From: Candidatus Falkowbacteria bacterium CG10_big_fil_rev_8_21_14_0_10_43_10 | Lineage (GTDB): Bacteria; Patescibacteriota; Patescibacteriia; Patescibacteriales; XYC2-FULL-47-12 | DNA: 10,953 bases | Direction: 5' to 3' | NCBI GenBank assembly: GCA_002773655.1 | Contig: PFAR01000020.1 | Location: forward strand, 1-10,953 | In this document: piece by piece, positions 6,562 through 10,953 of the stretch | How positions within the stretch are numbered: the first letter of the stretch is position 1 | Layout: each line of letters begins with the position of its first letter | The notes under the pieces: model-generated | Seen by the model: only the letters and a program-made list of their open reading frames with translations | What the model was told of the DNA's origin: nothing | The model's database searches: none | Position numbers and translations under genes: made by a program

Positions 6562-6614
6562 GCGCGTAATTAATATTCATTAGGATATCCTCAAAATGAA
6601 TATCAATATCGCGC
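6562..6614 (-). repeat. Long AT-rich hairpin within RNase P RNA
   Basis: Outer arms GCGCG/CGCGC and inner arms ATATTCATT/AATGAATAT form a long stem whose loop holds the self-complementary GGATATCC. It occupies the region corresponding to P13/P14 and looks like an expanded peripheral helix. Confidence 0.65.
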
Positions 6615-6630
6615 TACTTTTCACCTTTTG

Positions 6631-6650
6631 TCCCGCAGTAATGCGGGACT
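6631..6650. repeat. GTCCCGCA palindrome copy in RNase P RNA, P12-like stem
   Basis: A 20-base inverted repeat with arms GTCCCGCA/TGCGGGAC and a 4-base centre. It is nearly identical to the two other copies in this RNA and forms the stem at the P12 position, just before the GGTGAAA element. Confidence 0.85.
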
Positions 6651-6678
6651 AGTATTGTCTCTGTGGCACTTTCCCTAT

Positions 6679-6697
6679 CCCGCAGTATTGCGGGACG
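6679..6697. repeat. GTCCCGCA palindrome copy in RNase P RNA, P9-like stem
   Basis: Arms TCCCGCA/TGCGGGA surround a short centre, matching the P12-position copy except at a few bases; it lies between the GTGGGTAACGCCCAC (P8-like) hairpin and the conserved GTGCCACAGAGA block. Confidence 0.85.
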
Positions 6698-6744
6698 GTG
6701 GGCGTTACCCACTAGCCTTTTGTTGGTGTCCGGACTTTCCTCCC

Positions 6745-6763
6745 CGTCCCGAATACTGCGGGA
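6745..6763. repeat. GTCCCG palindrome copy in RNase P RNA, P3-like stem
   Basis: Minus strand reads GTCCCGCAGTATTCGGGAC: arms GTCCCG/CGGGAC with a 7-base loop, forming the P3-position stem just before GAGGAAAGTCC. It is one base shorter than the P12 copy on its 3' side. Confidence 0.85.
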
Positions 6764-6823
6764 CAAGGCGATTGCCTGTTTACCCTGATTTTATTGAATT
6801 ATAAATGCGCAAAATATAATGAA

Positions 6824-6852
6824 ATTGTAGCATTTTGAGAGAAAAAAGTCAA
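6824..6852 (-). promoter_or_regulatory. Sigma-70-type promoter for RNase P RNA
   Basis: TTGACT (6847-6852) and TACAAT (6824-6829) are 17 bases apart on the minus strand. Transcription would start near 6817, leaving a leader of about 29 bases before the P1 helix, to be processed. A second TATAAT (6798-6803), lacking a good -35 box, could start transcription almost exactly at the mature end. Confidence 0.65.
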
Positions 6853-6864
6853 CGGCGGAGGTAT

Positions 6865-6890
6865 AAAAAACGGCTTACCGTAATAAGCCG
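6865..6890 (-). terminator. Rho-independent terminator after the surface protein gene
   Basis: On the minus strand, arms CGGCTTA/TAAGCCG (7 pairs) with a 6-base loop are followed by six Ts. It lies 41 bases past the surface-protein stop and just ahead of the RNase P RNA promoter, so it insulates the two transcripts. Confidence 0.85.
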
Positions 6891-6931
6891 CTCTCCGTGG
6901 ATAACTGTTGACGAAACAATAAACAAGTACT

Positions 6932-9130
6932 TTATCTTGTCGCGCCGGAATACGCTATGGCGCGCACTATATCCCAGGCCACGGCGCTTTTCGGGCTGTA
7001 GCCGTAAATCCATCTAAAGCTTTTAATAGCCGCGTTCTCCGAATTTAAATTGCGGCTGGAGGGGCGCAGGCCATAAGCAATAATAGTTATGGCCGCGTCG
7101 TCATGCGGATTAGTCCGGTCCGAAGTGCGTTTGTAAATCTTCTTAAAAGCGGTGGCCGCCGCTGCCTCTGATTCCGCGCTCCGTTCGGTCGGCCAGCGGC
7201 CGTTGGCGATTTTAATCACATCTTCCCATTCAGCCTGCGTGACCGGCAGCTTGCCGAAAGTTGATTTATATGAACTAAGCACTCCGGCCCGCTCGCCCGC
7301 GCCTAAAATCTGACTGGAAACAGTGCCGTAAACTACAAAATTAGTGACGGCGTTGGTGTGTTCGGCTGACAGTCCGGTTATGCCTTTCACCAGCGGGGTC
7401 GTGTATTTCAGCGCCCCGTCCGCTTCCCGGGCAGTGTCGCGCGTTTTGCCGGCGTTAGCCGCGGCTTTGGCTACATCGCCGCCAAAAACAGCGCCGGCAT
7501 CGCTTAAAATTTGTTCTAACTGCTCCTCGCGCTCATTAACCACTTTTTCACCCAAGACTTTTTCTTCAGCAGTTTCAGTTTTTTTGTTATTCGTTTTTTC
7601 GCCGTCCGCGGCTTTAGCTTCGTTTATTTTAGAGGTAATTAAGTTTCTATTATTGCCGGAAGCGTTACTGCCCGAAGAAGAGCTCCCTTCTCCGCTATTG
7701 CTGCCGGATACGCTTCCGCCGGAAGAAGACAATACGCAAGAGCCGCCGCTTACTCCATATCCGGATGCGCAGGCAAGCGCGGTACAGCTCGGGTAGGTTC
7801 CGCTTACTTGGGTAGAGTTAGATATGTCGTTGGTAGTGCAGGCGCGCGGCGCGGCAGAGGTTGTTGCCGAGGCGGTCGCAAGGGCGGATAAACTTCCGCC
7901 GGATTCAATAATTTTAATGCCGAAATAATATCCGGTGCCGCTGTTCAATCCGCTAACCGTCACCTGCTGGCTGGTGCTGGTCGCCGGAAAAGGGGCGCCG
8001 CTGACCGCCGCGGCCGAAGAAAAATTTTCATCCGTAATGGCGCTCGCCGAATATCGGATATCAAAGGATGACAAGGTAAGAACCGGACTCGCCGGGGTAT
8101 TCCAACTTAAAACAACCGAATTGTGGGAGGTGCTGCCGGCGGAAAATTCTGATACTGCCGGCATCTCGTAGGCGATTACCGGACCGGCAGCAGTCCCGAT
8201 ATTCCCCGCCGCGTCAATCGCCCGTACCATAATTAAGCCCTGGCTCACCAACAAATCAGCTTCAATAGACCAGACAGCTTCATCGGCCGTTTCCTGCCAG
8301 GTGGCTCCCCTGTCCATACTTACTTCAACTTTGCTTACCGGACTGCCGCCCAAAGCAACAGCGGTTCCGCTCACCGTATGGCTGGCGGAAGTAGTAGTGG
8401 CGTTGGCGGAGGGAACGGCAATAGTTATTCCCGGGCTGGTTTTATCAATATTAGTTATAGTAATTGTAGTAGTGGCAAAATTTCCAGCATTATCCGAAGC
8501 GACAAAGTCAAAGGAGCCGTTGGCGGTAAAAGTATGACTGGCGGCATTAATCCACAACAGGCCGCTTATATAATCGACGGCGGAGGCCGTTACGGTTAAA
8601 TCAGAACCGGTCCAGCCGGTTGAGTAAGGGTTAACGGTGATAACTGGCGGGTCCGTATCCGATGTTAAATTTGTATATCCTTTGGTCGCGGCCAACGCCC
8701 ACCAGGCGCCGTCAATATACTGCCAGGATTGGCTGGCGGAATGAGCAGAGGCATAGCTCATTGAATTAATAATACTATTGCTGTTATCCGCCAAAGATAT
8801 AGTGTCGCCGCTGTCCTTAAAACTTAAGATTCCTCCGACATCACTTTCATTAACTACGGCAAGACCGTAGGCCGGCACAGTAATAGAGCTGCTGATTATT
8901 CTATAGGTCGCGGTCGACCCCGTTCCCTCCTTTATCTTAAAATTAACAATATTAACATCTGTATTGCCGTTATTTAAAATTTCCACCCATTCATTGTTCA
9001 AGACATACACCTCGTTAATTATCAGGTCATTAGCGGCCGCCTGCGTTTTTTTATTAAAAAACACAACCCCGCCTGTTGTCGCGAAAACAGCGAAAAGCGC
9101 CAGAGTTGTGTACCGCAAAATTTTATCCAT
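6932..9130 (-). CDS. Secreted multidomain surface protein (lamin-tail, Ig-like, FnIII, C-terminal repeat domain)
   Basis: This 732-residue protein is exported: residues 1-33 form a Sec signal (charged start, hydrophobic core, QAAA end). Domains in order are a lamin-tail domain (about 34-150; DLIINEVYVLNNEWVEILN), an Ig-like domain (160-229; DPPVITV through ASDNAGN), a second Ig-like domain (230-321; VSMDRGATW, RAIDAAGN), an FnIII domain (324-424; VVLSWNTP, YYFGI), a four-cysteine module (C431, C449, C454, C465), a Ser/Gly linker (466-495), a charged helical stretch (500-570) and a C-terminal helical domain (585-732) with three related units. No LPXTG motif or C-terminal membrane helix is seen, so that last domain may attach the protein to the cell surface. 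Probable roles are adhesion or surface-layer structure (inference). No Shine-Dalgarno site precedes ATG 9130. It has its own promoter and terminator. Confidence 0.88.
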   Translation of the reverse strand: MDKILRYTTLALFAVFATTGGVVFFNKKTQAAANDLIINEVYVLNNEWVEILNNGNTDVNIVNFKIKEGTGSTATYRIISSSITVPAYGLAVVNESDVGGILSFKDSGDTISLADNSNSIINSMSYASAHSASQSWQYIDGAWWALAATKGYTNLTSDTDPPVITVNPYSTGWTGSDLTVTASAVDYISGLLWINAASHTFTANGSFDFVASDNAGNFATTTITITNIDKTSPGITIAVPSANATTTSASHTVSGTAVALGGSPVSKVEVSMDRGATWQETADEAVWSIEADLLVSQGLIMVRAIDAAGNIGTAAGPVIAYEMPAVSEFSAGSTSHNSVVLSWNTPASPVLTLSSFDIRYSASAITDENFSSAAAVSGAPFPATSTSQQVTVSGLNSGTGYYFGIKIIESGGSLSALATASATTSAAPRACTTNDISNSTQVSGTYPSCTALACASGYGVSGGSCVLSSSGGSVSGSNSGEGSSSSGSNASGNNRNLITSKINEAKAADGEKTNNKKTETAEEKVLGEKVVNEREEQLEQILSDAGAVFGGDVAKAAANAGKTRDTAREADGALKYTTPLVKGITGLSAEHTNAVTNFVVYGTVSSQILGAGERAGVLSSYKSTFGKLPVTQAEWEDVIKIANGRWPTERSAESEAAAATAFKKIYKRTSDRTNPHDDAAITIIAYGLRPSSRNLNSENAAIKSFRWIYGYSPKSAVAWDIVRAIAYSGATR

Positions 9131-9163
9131 AGTATGGGGAGATGAGTTGTGTATTATTGTTAT

Positions 9164-9192
9164 ATTATAATATTTAAAAAAAATATCTGCAA
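9164..9192 (-). promoter_or_regulatory. Probable promoter of the surface protein gene
   Basis: A perfect TATAAT (9164-9169) lies 17 bases from TTGCAG (9187-9192), a weak -35 box matching three of six bases. The start would be near 9157, giving a leader of about 27 bases. The region is AT-rich, so a chance -10 match is possible. Confidence 0.45.
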
Positions 9193-9193
9193 A

Positions 9194-9724
9194 TTATATT
9201 TTATACAAATAAACCGGCGTGTCCTTTTCCCGCGGCTTATCTTTAACAACAATATCCCAGTCAGGAATGGTAAAAGCGTAAGAAACGACCCGCGCGCCCG
9301 GCTTTAGCTCGCGCTCCAATTTTTTCTTCAGCTTATTCTTAATAGATTTGGGCAGGCCGAAAAAATAAACTACGTCCGCCCGGGATAAATCTTCTTTGAA
9401 TAGATTCTTCCATTTTATTGTTACGCCCCTGTTTATATAAAAAAGATGGCGCAGTTTGCACCATAAATACAATGGCAAGGCCAATTCCACGCCGATTGCC
9501 CGCGCGTTATAATGTTTAGCGGCATAAAAGACAGTCCGTCCGTTGCCGCAGCCGAGGTCGTAAAACACCTCCCCTTTCTGCAAACCCGCCAGCTTAAAAA
9601 TCCGCCCCAAGTCTTTTTTCCAGCAGGGCACCCAAGGGGCGAAAGAAAGCGCGGCCATGGCCAGATAAAAAAAAGGGATCAAAATAATTAAATAAATTGC
9701 CCAGATTAAAATTTCTACACTCAT
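9194..9724 (-). CDS. Membrane-tethered class I SAM-dependent methyltransferase, FAM173/ATPSCKMT-like
   Basis: This 176-residue protein has one N-terminal membrane helix (about 5-27) followed by a compact Rossmann methyltransferase domain on the cytoplasmic side. Motif I is VFYDLGCGNGRTV (53-65); E80 ends the second strand, where the ribose of S-adenosylmethionine is held; D117-VVYFFG follows at the fourth strand, and LERELKPGARVVSYAF (136-151) forms the fifth. The combination of an N-terminal helix, GCGNGR, VELALPLYLWC, FGLPKSIKNKL and LERELKPGARV resembles the FAM173 family as I remember it, whose animal member methylates a lysine of the ATP synthase c subunit. A protein-lysine target at the membrane is possible but not shown. 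The ATG at 9724 has only a weak AAAGGT upstream. No partner gene is visible. Confidence 0.82.
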   Translation of the reverse strand: MSVEILIWAIYLIILIPFFYLAMAALSFAPWVPCWKKDLGRIFKLAGLQKGEVFYDLGCGNGRTVFYAAKHYNARAIGVELALPLYLWCKLRHLFYINRGVTIKWKNLFKEDLSRADVVYFFGLPKSIKNKLKKKLERELKPGARVVSYAFTIPDWDIVVKDKPREKDTPVYLYKI

Positions 9725-9767
9725 GCTTTTATTTTACCTTTTTATTTTTCTTTTGTCATTTTTAGAG

Positions 9768-9804
9768 TAAAAAAACAGCGCAAAACATTAAATGCTTACG
9801 CTGT
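9768..9804 (-). terminator. Rho-independent terminator after the 9832-10359 gene
   Basis: Minus-strand arms ACAGCG/CGCTGT enclose an imperfect inner stem (AAGCATT against AATGTTTT) and are followed by seven Ts. It lies 27 bases past the stop codon and separates that gene from the methyltransferase gene. Confidence 0.75.
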
Positions 9805-9831
9805 GATTGGAGAGTTGTGATGTGGGCGAGG

Positions 9832-10359
9832 TCATCGCAATGCCCGGGAGCAGGCATAGATGAGCCCCAAAAATTGTTCCTGGAAATCCCGCTTGCTTCG
9901 GGGAACGGCTTTCAAACCATTTAAGGAAAATTCTCCCCTATCCTTCCTGATGCGGGAAAATTTATCTCCTTTTGTCCCTGCCCTAGTTACCTGAAAATAC
10001 TCAATTGAGTAGATATTATCGGTAACCAGGACAAGGCCGATGACCCTGCAGTTTGAAGGAAGATTCAACTGCCGGGCATTCATATCGGGGACGATGATTT
10101 TTATATTGCCCACCTCCAGAATGCTTAAGGCGGTTTCTATGGCGTTTTTGAGATGCTCCCGCACCTCTTTCGCCAAAGTGCTGCCCTTAGCATGAGTCAG
10201 GGCGACGGTTAAACTTTTGCGAGCAAACGCCGTCCATTCATCTGTTGAGAGGCTTATTACCTGCTGTGAGGGCTTTTGATTAAAATAATTAAGCGCCCAA
10301 GCCACAAGGCCCAAAAATACAATAGCGAGAGAACCTAAAAGCAAGATTTTTGGATCCAT
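9832..10359 (-). CDS. Membrane-anchored protein of unknown function
   Basis: I do not recognise a family in this 175-residue protein. Residues 4-24 form one transmembrane helix, followed by a soluble domain: two helices (about 39-55 and 61-82), a strand (GNIKIIVPDMN), a strand-rich middle (CRVIGLVLVTDNIYSIEYFQV, 104-124), a very basic patch (KGDKFSRIRKDRG, 130-142) and an aromatic C-terminal helix. The basic patch could contact nucleic acid or lipid head groups (inference). The ATG at 10359 has a strong AAGGAGG site 11 bases upstream and lies in the loop of an inverted repeat (TGGATC/GATCCA, 10351-10368). A nearer ATG at 10369 is out of frame. Perfect consensus promoter boxes precede it and a terminator follows, so it is probably a well-expressed single-gene transcript. 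Confidence 0.75.
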   Translation of the reverse strand: MDPKILLLGSLAIVFLGLVAWALNYFNQKPSQQVISLSTDEWTAFARKSLTVALTHAKGSTLAKEVREHLKNAIETALSILEVGNIKIIVPDMNARQLNLPSNCRVIGLVLVTDNIYSIEYFQVTRAGTKGDKFSRIRKDRGEFSLNGLKAVPRSKRDFQEQFLGLIYACSRALR

Positions 10360-10370
10360 GGTGATCCATA

Positions 10371-10377
10371 CCTCCTT
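10371..10377 (-). promoter_or_regulatory. Strong Shine-Dalgarno site AAGGAGG
   Basis: It decides the start of the membrane protein at 10359. The 11-base spacing is longer than usual, and an out-of-frame ATG one base after the site could compete for initiation. Confidence 0.7.
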
Positions 10378-10413
10378 CTAATGGAACAGATTTGTCAAAA
10401 AGTACGACTTTCA

Positions 10414-10441
10414 ATTATACATAAAATTTAAAATTTGTCAA
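10414..10441 (-). promoter_or_regulatory. Consensus sigma-70 promoter of the 9832-10359 gene
   Basis: Perfect TTGACA (10436-10441) and perfect TATAAT (10414-10419) are 16 bases apart on the minus strand. The start near 10407 gives a leader of about 48 bases. A second TTGACAAAT copy at 10390-10398, inside the leader, has no -10 box. Confidence 0.85.
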
Positions 10442-10513
10442 TAAAAAAACAATAGCGACTTTTAACTTGACATTCGGGATATTTTATTAACTTTTATAAA
10501 TTAATAAAGAAGT

Positions 10514-10519
10514 TATAAT
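10514..10519 (+). promoter_or_regulatory. Candidate -10 box for the 10547-10858 gene
   Basis: A perfect TATAAT stands 27 bases before the start codon, but the DNA 16-18 bases upstream of it has no good -35 box. A perfect TTGACA at 10467-10472 is too far away (41 bases) to pair with it. Either the promoter needs an activator or the two boxes belong to different starts. Confidence 0.4.
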
Positions 10520-10533
10520 ATAGTTATCACGTC

Positions 10534-10540
10534 AAGGAGG
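10534..10540 (+). promoter_or_regulatory. Strong Shine-Dalgarno site AAGGAGG
   Basis: It lies six bases before ATG 10547 (nine before the in-frame ATG at 10550), strongly supporting the reality and start of the small gene. Confidence 0.85.
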
Positions 10541-10546
10541 TGCTAT

Positions 10547-10858
10547 ATGATGTGCGCGCAACGCTCTTTACCAATATTAGTTTATCACACCTGGAATATG
10601 TTTAATACTGCTCAAATAGCGGAAATAGAGCGGCATGTTTGGCTGGAGATGGAAAAAATCGGCTTAACGCTCCAGCAAAACAATCTGTCTTTTGCCGATA
10701 TCGCGCGGGGATTCAATAAATCGGAAGAAGAAATAAAATGGGAAATCAGCGAAGCCTTAAAAATAGAGTGGGTAAAGGAATACGCGGGAATTTATCGGCG
10801 ATGGCATTGGGAAATCGTCCATCCCATGCCGGATATAATTAAAATTCCAGGGAACTAA
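10547..10858 (+). CDS. Small protein with possible helix-turn-helix, function unknown
   Basis: This 103-residue protein is the only clear plus-strand gene here and is transcribed divergently from the membrane protein gene. I do not recognise a family. The segment LSFADIARGFNKSEEEIKWEISEAL (47-71) has the spacing of a helix-turn-helix: a first helix with DIA, a glycine turn, and a recognition helix with alternating charged and hydrophobic residues. It is preceded by a long amphipathic helix (about 20-41) and followed by an aromatic tail (WVKEYAGIYRRWHWEIVHP). It could be a small transcription factor acting on the shared 187-base intergenic region (inference). Its strong Shine-Dalgarno site and downstream terminator make it a convincing gene. 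A second ATG one codon later would remove only one residue. Confidence 0.75.
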   Translation: MMCAQRSLPILVYHTWNMFNTAQIAEIERHVWLEMEKIGLTLQQNNLSFADIARGFNKSEEEIKWEISEALKIEWVKEYAGIYRRWHWEIVHPMPDIIKIPGN

Positions 10859-10860
10859 AA

Positions 10861-10891
10861 AGCGCCAGCATTTTATACCGGCGCCTTTTTT
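10861..10891 (+). terminator. Rho-independent terminator after the small protein gene
   Basis: Arms GCGCC/GGCGC, extended by one more pair past a mismatch, surround an AT-rich loop and are followed by six Ts. It begins two bases after the stop codon. Confidence 0.85.
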
Positions 10892-10903
10892 ATCCAGCAC
10901 CGT

Positions 10904-10943
10904 GCCCGAATACCCTGCGGTCTCTGCCGCAGGGATGAAGGGC
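10904..10943. repeat. 40-base interrupted palindrome
   Basis: Outer arms GCCC/GGGC and inner arms CCCTGCGG/CCGCAGGG (8 pairs, 6-base loop) are separated by short AT-rich internal loops. There is no T-run. Its left part, CCCGAATACCCTGCGG, resembles the plus-strand CCCGAATACTGCGGG of the P3-position RNase P RNA palindrome, so it may be a distant member of that family. Confidence 0.6.
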
Positions 10944-10953
10944 TATCATCATT

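Larger units (their letters stand above)
6341..6788 (-). ncRNA. rnpB: RNase P RNA, bacterial class A-like
   Basis: This is the catalytic RNA that trims the 5' leader from precursor tRNAs. The conserved 5' core GAGGAAAGTCCGGACACC, the GTGCCACAGAGA block and a GCTGGCGACAG...GATGGTAAACCC block are present, as is the 3' core CTAGATAAATGATTGTC followed by ACAGAATCCGGCTTATCG; each aligns with E. coli RNase P RNA as I remember it. Ends were set by the P1 helix, TCAGGGTAA at the 5' end pairing with TTGCCCTGA at the 3' end (nine pairs including one G-T), giving 448 bases. Three stems in the positions of P3, P9 and P12 carry almost the same palindrome. The P13/P14 region has a long AT-rich stem (6562-6614), and the P15/P16 region has two possible partners for CCTCTCCT. 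A GGTGGA near the end of that module may be the tRNA CCA-binding motif. Confidence 0.96.

Noticed and set aside
6631..6764. CRISPR-like array from the three similar palindromes
   Set aside because: Spacing is irregular (28 and 47 bases), and the sequences between are conserved RNase P RNA core, not spacers.
6896..6904. DnaA-box-like TTATCCACG on the minus strand, considered as a replication-origin sign
   Set aside because: It is a single imperfect box, with no cluster, no AT-rich unwinding repeats and no dnaA or dnaN nearby.
7344..8599. Several plus-strand open frames of 73-150 codons opposite the surface protein gene
   Set aside because: They have low-complexity Ala/Pro/Leu or Gly/Ser-rich translations, no ribosome sites and no domains, and mirror the Ala/Ser/Thr-rich coding strand.
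10881..10953. Possible end of a minus-strand gene at the right edge (about 20 codons ending in TAA)
   Set aside because: It passes through the terminator and interrupted palindrome and has no recognisable protein feature; too short to support.

Overview
The window looks like a chromosomal segment of a Candidate Phyla Radiation (Patescibacteria) bacterium. This is inferred from several things: small, closely packed genes that often lack a clear Shine-Dalgarno site, a surface protein (signal peptide, lamin-tail, Ig-like and FnIII modules, and a C-terminal domain I associate with CPR surface proteins), a membrane-anchored protein of CPR type inside a glycan cluster, and a dense scatter of short palindromic repeats at gene junctions. 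Two genes end in TGA, so the standard bacterial code fits and TGA-to-glycine recoding is unlikely. I cannot place the organism below phylum level.

Layout. Positions 1-6154 hold a minus-strand cluster for a surface polysaccharide. In order of transcription it has a membrane sugar-phosphate transferase (4730-6154), two GT4 glycosyltransferases (3487-4647 and 2290-3477), an unrecognised single-pass membrane protein (826-2253), a two-helix membrane peptide (629-814), a short RmlC-like cupin epimerase (141-578), and the first 37 codons of a HAM1/RdgB-type nucleotide pyrophosphatase (1-112). Positions 6155-6340 contain two copies of a C-rich palindromic repeat. Positions 6341-6788 are a class-A-like RNase P RNA gene (minus strand) with its own promoter. 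Positions 6932-9130 encode a 732-residue secreted multidomain surface protein, with a terminator downstream and a probable promoter upstream. Next come a membrane-tethered FAM173-like methyltransferase (9194-9724), a membrane-anchored protein of unknown function (9832-10359) with a consensus promoter and terminator, and a divergent small protein with a possible helix-turn-helix (10547-10858) followed by a terminator.

How the genes work together. The sugar-phosphate transferase would load the first sugar phosphate onto polyprenyl phosphate at the membrane, and the two GT4 enzymes would extend it from nucleotide sugars. The cupin would modify a nucleotide sugar. The two membrane proteins may act in export, assembly or attachment (inference only). 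No flippase, polymerase or ligase is visible, so the pathway must continue elsewhere. The surface protein is transcribed separately.

The most striking feature is how short palindromic repeats have become parts of functional molecules. Three near-identical palindromes form the tips of three separate RNase P RNA helices. One GT4 enzyme has a repeat-encoded N-terminus and a different repeat-encoded C-terminus. The sugar-phosphate transferase is bracketed by copies of one repeat family, one of which supplies its ribosome-binding site.
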